Source of the DNA: Amoebophrya sp. A120
Taxonomy: Eukaryota; Sar; Dinophyceae; Syndiniales; Amoebophryaceae
Reading direction: 5' to 3'
Assembly: GCA_905178155.1 (NCBI GenBank)
Contig: CAJINV010000003.1
Location: forward strand, 9,555,979-9,619,978
Length of the DNA stretch: 64,000 nt
Part shown: in pieces, positions 44,022 through 56,545 of the stretch
How the letters are laid out: each line of letters begins with the position of its first letter
Position numbering within the stretch: the first letter of the stretch is position 1
The notes under the pieces: generated by a model
Databases searched by the model: none
The model's input: the letters and a program-made list of their open reading frames with translations, nothing else
What the model was told of the DNA's origin: nothing
Position numbers and translations under genes: made by a program

Positions 44022-47000
44022 CTGCACCGGCAGAGAACGCATTCAAAGAAACAGCACAGCATTGCCATAGTTATGCGGCGAGTGCTTGCGTTGCGGCTTT
44101 CCTTTAATTTAACATTAGCACAGCCAGAACATAGGCCCTGCACTAAAGCCACTGGACGGCTCTGGACTGGAAGATATGAGCCGGTGGCAAGAAGAACTCA
44201 CCCACGGAGCCCGCTCGTGGTGGCGTATCAGATCAGAAGAGCATCCGACGGGGGCGCGTTCATTGTTTGTGCAAGAAAGCCTGTCCAATCTGAATCTGAG
44301 CGCAACGAAAAAGAATCCAAATAAGGGGGTCGCAAGTTGTCCGACTGGGCTTTCAGGGCTCCTCTTTCGACTGGCGGGCTGGGCCTTTGGGCCCCTGGCC
44401 GCGAAGGACCTATGCTGGATCCATGGCATAACCCTCAAACCGGGAGAACTAAGACCCACCCGGCTAGGTGGGCCGCAGTGGCCTTGAGAACGTAGTCGGG
44501 CAGTTTGTGGCCTCTCTAAAAACGAAAAAGAAACAGGCCGCTTGGTGATAATAGGGTCCGCGGGGGGGCAAGCGCAGGCGCGGCAGCGGCAAAGGGCAGA
44601 CGAGGGCGGCATACTGAACAGCAGAGCCGAACCGCCCGGAACAAGGCCGCCGCAGACGGCCGAGTATGGACTAGGGCAGCCACGAGAGGCCGGCGCCGAT
44701 TTTGCGACCCATGTCGGTGGTCTCATGGGGTTCCCCGGGCAAAATCGGTGGCGGGCCGCCGGGACGCGTCCGGCGCAGGCCTGCTGGGGTGGCCAGAGTG
44801 AAACGCGCGCAAGCTTGCCGGGATGCCGAATGTGTGGGGAGACGGGACGGAACTCCGCCGCCCCGGCGGGCTGCTTCCGTGCTGCGGCGGCGCGGGCCGG
44901 GTGACAAAGGTCGCCACGAACCGCGCGAGGCTGTGGCGGAGCAGTGCATAGGGTGTACACAATAGGCAAGGCCGCGCGCGGCGCTAGTACACCACGGCGC
45001 CCACGCTTGTGTTTGGATCTACAATGGCGGCCGCAACATGCTCGCAGGTCACAGGGCGCGCCCACATTCTCAAGCGCAATAAAAATACAGGAAGGCCACA
45101 AAGCATTTGCCTAGGTTTTTCCGGGAAGGACTGCCGGCCCAACCAACCGGGCGGGCCTGGGGCTATGCGGCCCGGGCTTTAAGCTATATATAATGCATGG
45201 GACCAACGTGGCAGCGCAACGCGCTCGCCCATTTGTCAGCCGGCTGGCCCCGACTTACGTTTTGGGCCGCCGGACCCAAGACCCAGCTGGCGGGGTGGGC
45301 CGCAAATCCTCTCCGGGCCTATGCCAATACTTTTTTTGCGGCCCTTTTGTCAAATAAAAGGCGGTGGCAATCTACTGGCCGGGAAAAGGGAAGCGGCCTG
45401 CCCCTCAAGAAGCCAAACCGGGCGGGTGCAGTTTGGCTCCCGGGCCGGCCCCCACGCCCGAACGAAGAGAAGCGGCCCGGCTTTGCCCGCCGTTGACTTT
45501 GGGCGGCCAAAGGCCGCCGATCGCAGAGGCACCTGCGCGGCACCTCCACCGCGAAAGGCAATGGCGCGCTTGCGGCTGCCAAGGTCCTGCGCTGGTCTTG
45601 TGGGGGCGCGCCGGTCGTGCACGCAGAATCCGAAGGGCACTCCGGGCCGGGAGCTGCCCGCGTGGGAAAGACGGCAAGCGGCGGCAAAGGGGCCCGATAG
45701 GGGAGCCCCGCGGGGCCGCCCTGGCGTCGCCTTGGTATTCTGTTGCTCATTTCGCGCGCGCCCCCCCCCCGCAGAATCTGGAGGGAGCCGCGGGCCGGAG
45801 ATTGGGAAAAGGCAAAAGGGGCCCGGCGCGCCCCTAGCAAAGGGCGCCCTCGGTGTGTTCTCCTTCGGCAGTTCGGGGCGACAGGGCGCCTGCGCGTCGT
45901 GCCGACAGGGCGCCTGCTCTGGAAGCAACCAATGGGGAAGAGGGCACCCAGAGCCTACCAGCAAGCACGCACGAACCTGCTACCGCTTCAGGACGGGGCG
46001 GTAGGGGGAATTCTGGTCGCGTGCTCGCGTCGCGCGGGTTTTCGCCGAGGGAGGCGAGGCACCTGCTCACTTTTTGCCAGGCCGTTGTGTATAGGAGGCC
46101 TGACGAGGACGGGCCCGGTGCTCGCATACCTATCAAATGGCCTAGCTTCATTTTCTCCATGCCTGGAAGGCATACAGGTCCGCCAGCCGTGGGAAGACAG
46201 TGAACGTATATAATATTGCCTACGGTTGTCATGGCTCAGCTTGCCTTACGGGGTCCAAGGATAGCCGCCCCTTGTAACGTCTTAAGTGGCTACTTCTGCG
46301 CCCGCCATTCAGGTGGGCCAGAATCGAAGGCGCTGGCCACGGCGGAGTGGCGCGACTTTCGCGCGCTCCGCCGGGAAATAGTCCCAGGCCGCCCGCGTCG
46401 TTCCCGTAGCTAGCCCTTGCTCTAGACGAAGTCGCAGGGGCTTCGCAGTCAGTAGCAGCTGCGCTAATGCGAGATAGAAAGGAAACTGCTGCCACGCGCC
46501 TTCTTCTTCGTCCCTATCAAAATATGGCCACTCCAGCGAAAACGGTTCCCGTGCCCGGACCCTCGTGGCCGCACGGGGTGAGGCGATACCCAACACCGGG
46601 GGCCCCCCGGTTGCCCCTCGCAGCGAGACGCAGCCTGCCGCCGCCACTTGTTGCGCGTGGCGGCGCTGCGGAATGCGAATGTGCCCCATTTGTCGATAAA
46701 TCTTCTCACCTCAACCAAATAAAAGCCGCCAAAAAAGCGCGGCAGGCTTTCGCAAGTGGTGGCATTTGTGTGCTGTGCTGTACCATAGCAGGCATAAACC
46801 TTAGTAGGGCGCGGTATTCCCGGTTCCGGAAGATCCACGCCCAGGCGGCCGGATGAAGTATGGGGCACGAAAACTTCCCCCATGCCACCCCCACCAACGC
46901 CCTTGCTGCGATCCGAAATGTATGGGAGTGCTATTGCACAAATACAAATCCACGAACCCTGTGGCGGTTGGTCCATGTCGCTGCCCACGAAAAGTGCTAC

Positions 47001-48172
47001 GGCGCGGCCTTCCTGAGCACTGAAGCCAGCGCGCGCCGACCCGTCCTAAAAAAAGGCGCCGCGCCCCTCGGGCAGAAAAACTTCGAGCTGGGCGCATTGC
47101 TGAATGCGAAAGGGCGCCGCCCAGGCGCCAGCACCAGCCCTACTTTGGACGACCTGCCTCCGGGAGGCGGGCTTCATCGGGGGGGCCCGTGCCTCGGGAA
47201 CGAAGTTTTTTCTTAAGGCAAACACCAAAGCACTCCTCGTCCTCCGGGCCGCCGGCTGCTACCGGGATTGCGGGTCGTCATTTCCAAAAGGAAAGCCGCC
47301 CCACCACCGTTTCCGGCATGGCGGGGGCGCAGCCGAGTCGTGGCGTGCCGGCGTGCACGCCAGCAAACCGAGTGCAACAGTTTTTCGCGAGTCCTAGCGG
47401 CACTGCTGCCACCAGTGCGGGAAGCGCAATGGGGCCACGGCGCAGCTTCGGATTGGAGGCAACCGCGTAGGCAGCCGGGGGGGCACAAAAGAAACCCCCA
47501 GGAGAGAGATGGCGCCCGCACGGAAATGCTCGGGAAGGCTGCTTGGCCCTTCGGGCCAGCCAGGGGGAGCGCGCGAAACACGCGAGGACACCAATTTTCT
47601 GGAGCGAGCACGCTCGCAGCCAGAGGAGTAGGCAACAAAACTAGACGGCCGCGCCGCCCGTACCTATCGGAACCCGCCGCGGAAGAGGCGGCAACCAAGC
47701 GGGGCGCCGGCGGCTCTCACTTTTTTCGCGCCGCCCCCGGCGTTGCCCGGCTCGGCTGAAAGGGCCGGCCACTTTGCGTGCGCTGTGGCGCCACGCAGCA
47801 TGATGCGCCTACAGGAGCGGCGACTGGCTGAAATCGCGCGGGACACACAGGCGCACCGCTGCGCCCCTTTTGTGCCCGGCGACGCGGGCCACGCGCTCGC
47901 TATTGCGCCCCCAGGGCCGCCAAGAGATGGGCGGCCGAGAATCTGCCGAGCCACAAAGGAAAGGGGGGCTGCCTAGCCCGAAGGCCTTCGCGGGCGTTGC
48001 GTTGCTGGTTCGTTTGTTATTCTTCGCGGGCGCGCTGCCTGCGAACATATAAATATATTCATATTGAGCAGATGGATTTTTCACACTTCATAGTCATCGG
48101 CGAGGTGCAAACACACGCTCTTTTTCTGGTACAGGCAAGATCTATATGACATTCGGGAAGTCTTCGGTTTAC
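44022..48172 (-). other. Long 5' intron region; at least one hidden exon expected
   Basis: The donor GTAAAC begins at 48172 (phase 2), but neither acceptor of the next recognised exon is phase 2, so one or more short exons should lie here. I could not identify them. The region is GC-rich, with overlapping frames on both strands, and includes family-A repeat copy 3. Confidence 0.5.
45888..46216 (+). repeat. 355-bp repeat family A, copy 3
   Basis: Landmarks match copies 1 and 2 in order: 'gacagggcgc', 'aatggggaagaggg', 'gcctaccagc', 'ctgctaccgcttc', 'gggggaattctggtcgcg', 'acctatcaaatggcct', 'caggtccgccagccgt' and 'gacagtgaacgt'. It then runs into 'ggttgtcatggc', resembling the start of another unit. 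It is diverged and lies inside the long 5' intron. Confidence 0.65.
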
Positions 48173-48804
48173 CCGGAATATCCCAATGGTCGCATCCATT
48201 CGTCTAGGTAAGTCGTCGACGGCGGTGGTTTCCCGAAGTCTAATGTAACATAGCCTGCTTCATACTTGCACTCCACAACATAAAACGTACCGTCCGGATA
48301 AAAGCTGCCCCCAACAAGACTACACTGATTCTGCGGATGGAGCAGTAGTTTTTTCAGAACAGCGGATGCTCGAGGACCCCTCTTATCTTTCAACGCTCGC
48401 AGTCGTGGTTGCGTCGACGGAGTACGCACATTACGGCCACCATTGCAATCTTGTCCGTGTTTCCCTCCCCGCTGAGAACGAGGCAGCGGGCTCTCGTAGA
48501 CGGGCTCTCGTGACCGCGGCGTCGGATCTATATCAATATCAGTCCAGTTGGAGGTGCGGCGCCAACTAAATGGCGTGGTGATAAGAGTCGCCAAGTCGTC
48601 CGCTGCGGCGAGCCTTTCTCCTACTCGTGCAGCGCGATCATCTCGCTTGCTGTAAAGAGTTCTAGGCAATGCGTCCCCGCTCTCCGGAGGAGATGCCGAA
48701 GGCTGCTGGTGATAACTCGAGGCCTCCGCTGTGTCTGCACAAGCAGCAAAAACAGCAAAGAGTGTCACCAGAGCCGGCGCGGTGGTTGATTTCCACAGCG
48801 ACAT
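48173..48804 (-). CDS. Signal-peptide first exon, probably of giant membrane protein
   Basis: The first in-frame ATG is at 48804. It starts MSLWKSTTAPALVTLFAVFA, followed by ACADTAEASS, a convincing secretory signal peptide with cleavage after an Ala. A low-complexity, Arg/Ser/Pro-rich region follows. The structured end reads NQCSLVGGSFYPDGTFYVVE, then YEAGYVTLDFGKPPPSTTYL and DEWMRPLGYSG. The exon ends at donor CCGG/GTAAAC (48172, phase 2). It is assigned to the large gene because it is the nearest upstream same-strand exon and that protein needs a signal peptide. The phase mismatch with the next exon leaves this open; it could be a separate secreted-protein gene. Confidence 0.65.
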
Positions 48805-51800
48805 TCCTCCGCTCGACGCAGCAAACAACAGCTGGTGCTGGCGTGCGCGAATCCTACTTCTTACGCATGTGCGACCATCTTTCTTCACCTGATGACCTGC
48901 ATCTGTTCGACTCCGACCCTCAGGCTGTAACTTCTACCCCAGATCGGCCCCTTTCTACTCGTCCCTTGCATTCCTGGACCCTCATTCTCGTTGCTTGAGC
49001 AGCAGCTTGCTGCACTTGCGAAAATGCAGCAGCGGCAGCGATCCCGCTGCTGCTGCTCTGGTCTTTTTTCAGCTATGATGTGGCGCTGCCTGGTGCGTCA
49101 CAAGTCTGTCCCAAATCCCAAAAGCAACTTCCTGTCCAAGGATCATCTGTCGGTCGCTGCGCTCCTCCGGAATGCGCACTCACATCGACTCGCTGCTAGC
49201 ACTGCTTGCGTGTCAAAAAGCGCACTAGATATGAGACTGACAGCACAATGCGACCAGATCCGGAACCAGATGAGCTGCAACGCATTATAACTTTAGAATC
49301 AAGTAAGTCGCATGTATGTTCCGAAACTCAAGGCATTGAAATATAAACGCTGCAGGCTCATCGCCATCTCGGAGGCGGAAAGTCAGCTCCTGGCCATGAT
49401 CTCGCTCCGGCTCTCTCCGCTCCCGCTGTTATTGTTTCTGTTTCTCTATGGACATATACACAAATACGAACGATCCTCAGAATCAGAAAAACCGCCGCGC
49501 CAATGCTTGGCGCATGCCGCTCCAAGTCATACCGGTTTACTCGCGTAGGGCTACATTCCATACTACTTAGCCCTGGCTTTCGGCTGCCCCACGCCCTGCG
49601 TCGAAAAGGCCGAGCGCTCTTATAATGGCCGCGCCCGGACGCGGACGGAGAAAGATGCTGGCAACCAAAAGCGTCCGAACCACCGGCCCGAGCCGGCGCG
49701 AAGGGCGCCGCGCATCCATCCCTTAGCCCCTTGGCCAGAGGGTGCTAAGCGGGGGCTGCGCCCTTATCCCCTAATTTCTGGCTAATAGAGAAGTCGAAAA
49801 TCGGGCAGGAGAGAAGCACCTCCGCAAGCAGGCTACGGAGGTGGTGCGCCTTCGTGGTTTAATCTCGAGCGCGAAGCTCTGGGTGAAGCACAATAATGTG
49901 GGCGTGCGGGCTGCTTTTCCCTTTGGCTTTGTGTTCCTTAACAGATAGGAAATACAAAGCGGACACATTCATAAAAATAACGACACTGCGCGGAGGGAGA
50001 GGCAGCCTCAGATGAGAAAGGGGGTGATCCAGTCCCGTCGCCCCTGTTCTGTCGGGGTTCGTTCTTTATACATTCGTGCTTCGTTGTTTTTATTTTGCCT
50101 GAGATTCCTATCTGGAATGCACGGTCGCAACAGCCACCACGCAAAATTCCTAATCGGCGACAAATCACAGAGATTTTTCAAGCTCTTTCTAGCCAACTGC
50201 CACACAGTCTGCGAACATTTCCTTTCGCGCTTTTTTTTTTCTGGATCTATGCGGCCGCCCAGGGCGGCCCAGAGAGTGCAAAATTTCCGCCATCAAGCGC
50301 GCCATGCCATCACCCCTTGCTCGGGCCCAGCCTTCTCCTCTTGAAAAACCAGCCGGGCCGAGCCGCGAAAGTGCTGCCCTTGGCCCTTCCCCCACTTTTG
50401 CATTGCGCCTTTTGGGAAAATGCGCTTTCTTTTCCGCGACCCAGTTTCCGGAGCCAAAAGACACCCAAAAGTGTCCGGACTGTTTTCGAGTGGTTCACGG
50501 AACTCGGGCTGCTCCGATACGACGACCGCAAAACCTTAACGCCCTATTCGCGAGCAGGGGTGGATAACTCGCAGATAGGGTTAGGCGTGCGGAGCTTTGG
50601 ATGGCCGATCGTCTTCGGCTATCCCTCGCCAGAAGCACCGCTTCTCCGCGATCGGGCAGTCATTGACTTTGCGGCAGCGCGCACGAGAAGTGGCGCTGGC
50701 AGACTTTGCACAACCATTCGGCCGCGCCCTTTGCTCACCGCCGCGTGATCTACATGCGCATGCGGCACTTGAACACGGGCCGGACTCTCGCCGAGCGTCG
50801 CGGACTCTCTCATATGTGGTAAATGGAGAAGGCTTGCCCTGGTGAGAAACGGGCAGAACTCACCCCGACCGGAACACTCTCAACTCCTGCTGCGCGATTG
50901 GGTGTGGGAGGTAGGTGGAAAGGCCACGCCCTCGCGCGGCCGGCCGCGGCTGTCGGAAGCACAACATCAACCGCGGGCAGCGGCGACAGGATTTCGGGCG
51001 CCGGGCTCGTGCCTGCGCGGCGGCCCAGAAACGCCAGCGGTGTACCGAGGCGCGCTGGCGGCGCAGTCTCAAGATACCAGAGGGTCACGCGCCACCAAGT
51101 AATGCGGCCGGGTGCGGCCCTCGCCGGCCGCTGATGTGGCGCGGCAAGGAGGCAACCGAGGGCGGTGCTCGTTCCCGGCAGGAGCCGGCTGCGACAAGCT
51201 CGGGCGCGACGAACGCAGAGGGCGGGCCAGGGCCAGTGGAGCCGCCGGCGCACTGCCTGCCGAATAGCCGGGCCCGGGGGTGCGGGCGCGGCCCGGCCGC
51301 GAGGCCAGCAGGCGCCCTCGCTCCCGTGGCTGCAACCCGCTCTGCCGGGCTGCACGCCGATGCGATTTTTTTGACTGCCCGACGCCCTGCTCCTTATTGT
51401 CTTCGCGCATTCAAGCAAACAAAGGGGCCGCACTATTCGTCCAGCCAGTGTCCGCGATGTATAACATTATGCTACTGGTGGCCATGATAGAGAAGGCACA
51501 GGTAGTAAACATCATCGCGCCCAAGGGCAGCGGGCTTCCTGCATCTAAGAGCCGGACGCATTTGCTTCCCTACGCCATGGCCCCACCCGGGCCGGCTCCC
51601 CGAGCACGCCAAAACAGGCCAATAGCACGCGCCCCCGCTTTCCACTTGTATCAGACTTTGGCTTCTTGAAGTTTTAGTTTTTCACTTAAGTCCGGAAACG
51701 CGGCTGCTGGCCTGATTCCCACAGTAGAAGCGGCCGACTTTGCTTCGAGTCTTTGCAGCGCGGGAACGCAAGCTGCGGGCCTAAAAGAGCGTGGCCAACA

Positions 51801-52461
51801 CCATGAAGCTTGCCTATTTTTTCCGCCGGCGACTTCCTGGCGCTCCCAATTTTTCTGCACCCGAAAGCGCCAGGACCTAAGGCGAAGGGCGTCGCAGAAG
51901 GGCGCCAGCTTAGGAGGCTCCTCTGCGCTCTTCAATCGAATACCGTACCGATTCGGTGCTGCAGCAACCAGTCTCACTCAGATCAAGCTGCAATATCTTT
52001 CTGCGACAGAACACCTCCGACCGCTTCGAAACTGCCGAGCGTTTTGCGTGAGAGCTTGCAAAAATGCGGCCAGAATAGAACAATCGCCCCGGCCTCAATA
52101 TATGCAAAAGCCCTAGCGCGGCTCCGCGCTTTTTTTGGATCACTGAATTTCACTTCGCTGCAGGGCGCGTGCGACTTGCTCCGCCGCTCGTTCTGCCGCT
52201 CAAGAAAAACGCTCCATCCCGAGGCAAGCCTTCCCGCGATGCTCTAGTACATTCGCCGAGCGCCCGGATATTTAAATCCATAGGCTAGCTGCTTCCCCGT
52301 TCATTCTTTTTCCGGCGGGTCCCACTGTGAATTCCTAATGCTCGGACTTCGCTACCAGTGGCAGTGCCACAGGTAAACACAAACAAACCCATTGCTGCGG
52401 AGCTACGCTTCGCCGCCATCTTTTGCGAGTGGAAAGCGTACGCACAAGCCAGAGGATCCAT
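48805..52461. other. Intergenic region between the two minus-strand genes
   Basis: It lies between the armadillo gene's stop (52462) and the ATG at 48804, and so must contain the promoter/5' UTR of the large gene, for which no element was recognised. It holds the third copy of the inverted-repeat element (about 49659-50605). The stretch 50800-51450 is very GC-rich with spurious frames on both strands. Confidence 0.5.
49659..50605. mobile_element. Terminal-inverted-repeat element, copy 3 (diverged)
   Basis: The left end tggcaaccaaaagcgtccg matches copy 1 (tggtaaccaaaagcgtgcg). The right end cggagctttggatggcc is its eroded inverse. Internal landmarks shared with copies 1 and 2 are 'cgccgcgcatcc', 'gtgtccggact...cgagtggtt' and 'actcgggct'. 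It lacks a coding frame. It is less conserved than copies 1 and 2, so boundaries are approximate. Confidence 0.55.
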
Positions 52462-53603
52462 CTAGAGTGTCGCTCGGACTTCTGGCGGGTCCAGTCTTCG
52501 AAGGAGAACGCCGGTGCAGATTCTTGCATCAAAAAAGGACAAGGGGCTGGCGTTGACTTGCTTCAGGAGTTCAGTAGCTCCGTCACGTATAATCATCTGC
52601 AGGCAGCGTTCGCCGCTGTTGCCCTGAAACGCTACGAGCTTCGTTAGTACACAGCACGCAGCCTCGACGGCTGTTCCGTGAGTGCGCGCGGCGTTCTTCT
52701 CTTCTAGCGACGCTCCATAGGGATGCTGTACCCCAAACGAGTCACGCAAGCGAGGCGCCTGGTGTGCCGTTTTTTCGGTGCCGGCTGTCGAGGCAGCAAA
52801 CTGCACGCGCAAGGCTCGCAGAAGCACGGGCACCCCGTCTCCCTCTAAAAACGTTTCGAGGTCGCTCTCCTCTTGTATGACATTGCAAAGCACGGCACAT
52901 ACTTGCTCAAGCACACCTGAGTGCTGTCCGTGTCTCGATAGGAGTCTCGTGGCGGTTTCCAATGCTCGCTGCCTCTTCGCATCCTCTCCGCCGAGCTTGT
53001 CGTGCACTAAGTTAGCTAGCGCCATACACGCTAGCTGGCAGCTCTGAGCATCTTCGCCATAGGTTCTCAACGACTGCAAGACCAAGGCCACAGCATCTCT
53101 TTCGACCATACGGAGCCGCAATAGAGGATCCACTGCCAAGTTACTCACCGCGCCCAGTGCTTGCAATTGCACGCCTGCGTCCATGATTGAGAGGCACTGC
53201 AGCACTTGCTCTTCTGCTTGAACTGCACCAAGACGCGCGCGCGCCTCAGCAGATACCGCCAGAGAAAAAAGCGACGCGCAAGCTTGTTCGCATACGTCAG
53301 CCTCAGTCCTGGCCACGTACTCTCGCAGGCATGCTGCCACCGCCTCCAGTGCATTTGAGTTGCAAGCTATTTCTCGCAACATGTCCGCACCTGCGTACAC
53401 GGTCAGAGCCCAGCACGCTTTGCGCTGCACGTCTGCTGCTCCGATATGCTTTTCCATTGCCTGGACAATCCGCTGAATAGCCCCCAGTCGAACAAGTGCA
53501 CCCTGCCACTCCGGGAACGGTGCGAGAGTACATAAGAGCTCGCAGCCACCTTCTTGCACGCGTGACTCTCCTCCGTGCTCCCGCATGGCATTCACAACAC
53601 TCT
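52462..53603 (-). CDS. Armadillo-repeat protein, 3' exon
   Basis: It holds 380 codons including the TAG stop at 52462-52464. It consists of armadillo-type helical repeats: VVNAMREHGGESRVQEGGCE, LGAIQRIVQAMEKHIGAADV, KACWALTVYAGADMLREIAC, EQACASLFSLAVSAEARARL, LQALGAVSNLAVDPLLRLRM, CQLACMALANLVHDKLGGED and QVCAVLCNVIQEESDLETFL. The 'VQxxGCxxLxxLA' and 'GAIxxIVxAMxxH' patterns are those of protist ARM proteins built for protein-protein binding. The acceptor gccttgatgtcgcag before 53603 is phase 1, matching the upstream exon. The frame is open further upstream (to 53694), but that part is read as intron. The specific partner or function is unknown. Confidence 0.85.
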
Positions 53604-56184
53604 CTGCGACATCAAGGCGGAATGGCGGAGCCCAATGCAATATGCGAGCGCTACTTTCAAGATTATGGCCTACGCCTAGAACTACAAGCTTCAAAAGCTA
53701 CTATCCGTCTCAGCCTCGTCACACGGAGTCAGTCAAGTCATGATCTGCGCTGTGGCTCACAAACCAACTCCTCACGGGTGTGGCCCTCTGAACGTGCCAT
53801 CGGCTAACAAGCCCGGCCTCGGAGTAGAATTAGACGCAAAGCAAAAGGAACAGGTGGAAGGGGAGCGACGCATACACAAAAGATAGAAAAATCGGGGGTG
53901 ATAGAAAAAGCATAAAGATAAAAGATAGACCCCAATCGGCATTGGCGAGGCTTGACGAGTGGCACCCTGCCGCCGGTTGCTTTCTAGCAATGACGTCGTT
54001 GCTGGTTGCCTTTTTACTCTAATATGCCCGCAAGGAACTTGCTACGGAACAAAAGGCCGGAGCCCTGGCGGCACGTGAAAGACTCTGCCGATGGTGGCTC
54101 CCGAGGAAGCGGGCCAATGGCGCCGCGGGCTGCGCCCACAAACCTGCTGCACCCAGCTGGAGCTTCCTCGTCTGCACGCCGGATCCGACCGCCACCCCGC
54201 TTGGCATAGCCTTGCATGGCATGACCGGCGTTACCAGTCGCGCTCAATATATAATCCGGGCCGGCCGCCTTTCTTTGCGTCCCGGCTTTGGCTTTAATGC
54301 CTCTGCGTTCACAAAAGGGACGCCAGCAATGCAGCCGCTCGGCGCGCGCTCGCAACGCAAAAGGCCGCGGACTGCGCCGCGGGCTGTTGCACCACGCAGC
54401 AGCCCGCGCAACAAATCCCCGTAGCTTGGCTCCTGCCAAGTTGTCAATGCGCGCGAGTGCGCGGGCGCCGGGCTTTGCTGCCTGCCAATACGCCAGGCCG
54501 GCAACTAGAACTACACACGCAACAGTACAGAGCGACAACGAGCGCAGCGATTGGCTTCTGTGGCTGCCCCCGCGCCCGCCCGGGGAGCAGGCGCAGGCCA
54601 CCCTTGTGGCGGCTGCCTCCGCACCCGGGCCCATTGATTGGCCAGCGTTTTTTGTAGCTGCCCCGGCGGCTGCACCCTTTGTCGCGGTTCGCTTCCCACT
54701 CGGGGAGCAGGCATGGCACGGAAGAAGCTACGGCAGTGGTGCTGCGTTGCGCGCGCGAGACGCCGCCCCGCGGGACCACCGCCGTCGGGCTCCAAGGGGG
54801 CGGGGGCCAGGTTGCTCCGGGCGGCCCCCGAATGTCTGTGGGCGACAGTGCGCGCCACATTTCCACACACTGCGCCCTGTGCGCCTTGCGCCCAAGCTAG
54901 GGGCCGCTCGCGGTGGTTGTTGGGCCACCCGGGCCCCAGCACGGGGGGCCCGAGTTCCTGGTGTGGCCGGGCCTGCGGAGTTCATTGCGAAGCGGCTCTC
55001 CTCCCTAGCAGCCGCGACGGCCGGCGAGAAAAACAACCAGGAACGAGGCCGCGCGGGTGTCGGGAAAGGGAATACGGATGGGGGCGCCCCACGGTGAGCG
55101 CCATGGGGGTTCGCTCGAAGAAGAGCGGGGGCCGGGCCACATACGGACAGGGTTCCCAGAACAGGCGGGCGAGCGGGGCAGCATGCAATAACAATGGGCC
55201 GGCGAAAAGGGGGCCCCGGATGAGGGAGGCCGCCGAAGCGGTGAGGGAAAACGCGGGGGGCGGCCGGGCGGGCGCGATCGCATGTGTCGGGCGCCGGGTT
55301 CTTCAGGGCCGGGCCCGGCGCGGGCGGCAGAAAGAGGACTGGAGCCCTCGCCCTGCAACCGCCCGCGATGTGATGCCTGCTCTAATTCTTCTCGCGACCC
55401 TGGCTGCGAGCGCGCTGCCCCTTTTCTCGGCGTACCGGCGGCAACCAAGGGCGCAAGAGCCTTCAGACCCCGCCCGCGCTCACAGTGCCGGCCGCCAGCG
55501 CCCTTCGCAGAGCAACCCCCACGTCCGGAGCATTGCGTCCGGAAAACCGGCGGCCGGGGCGGCGCGGGCATCCTGCGCCGACCGGGCGCAGTGCACGGCG
55601 CCATTACGTGGGCGGCGGGGGGCGGCTCCCGAAGCCGCGGGCCTTTGATGCTTCATCTGCGAAGCAGTTGCGAAAGCGGGAAACCGAAGCAGCCCCCGGC
55701 TTTCACTGGAAAAGAACGAAGGCGCCCGCGGGAGTCCACCTCGAGCTCAAGAGCATGCCCCCGGTGCCAGGGCGATTGCTGCCGGCGTGCGCGCGCTGCG
55801 GTGCTCCTACCGGTTCGCCGGGTCGGCCAAGCCCGGCGCGCGAGCGCTTCGCTTCTTCGCAAATTGGGCGCCGGCGACCTCGCCGGGCCCGTGCCGTCAC
55901 CATGCTACCAGCGGTTGATAACCGATCGCGCCGCGCAGCGGGAAATACACGCGGACAACAAACGAACACCCGCACAAAAAAGCCCGAGCTGGCGGCGGCC
56001 CAAGCAAATTTGCAAAGCATTTGCAAGACTTCGCAAAAAAATCCGTGCCACTAGCTGGCACGCTGCCTGGCTCTTCATCGTCCACCGAGTGCACCCACCG
56101 TGGCCTGTGTTGCGCGCCATGGATGCGACAGGTGTTTTACTTGACGCGGCGTGGCTCTTTTTAGCTTCTAGTTCTACTGGATCT

Positions 56185-56311
56185 ATGTCACTCCATGTGG
56201 CGCATGTCGCACGAGGTATTACAGGAGGAGCATGTGCCCATTGCTTGGGGGCGGTACCTAGCTACGCACCTTGTCATGACAGGTAAAGGATCGGCGCGCT
56301 ACGCGGTACCC
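56185..56311. repeat. 127-bp direct repeat, first copy
   Basis: It begins atgtcactccatgtggcgca and ends gcgctacgcggtaccc. It recurs nearly identically, with a handful of substitutions, 361 bases downstream. A 'gtcatgacaggtaaa' segment inside has a short palindromic core. Confidence 0.9.
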
Positions 56312-56545
56312 GAGGTCGTTTCAGGACGCAGTCCGAGTGGCCTCGCAACAGGCACACGGGTGGGAGGGCGGGACAAATCAAAACTCTGGACTTAGAGGCG
56401 CTCTAAGCGCGAAGACATCGTGCTGACTAGATCACAATCGCTTGGGTCCGGGATCTATCAGCCCGCTCTAGCTAACTACGACACTTCAACCGCCTAGGCT
56501 AGCTCATGCTCCTGTCGTGACAATCAGTCTCCTCGGCGACTCCTA

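Noticed and set aside
46464-46988. Minus-strand frame considered as the missing 5' exon of the giant gene
   Set aside because: Part of it (VYACYGTAQHTNATTCESLP) looks protein-like, but no acceptor/donor pair with the required phases was convincing and neighbouring frames are equally open.
54288-56286. Plus-strand frames of 269-336 codons
   Set aside because: Three plus frames and two minus frames are open together over the same GC-rich DNA, the translations are Arg/Ala/Gly/Pro-rich, and the block lies in the armadillo-gene intron.
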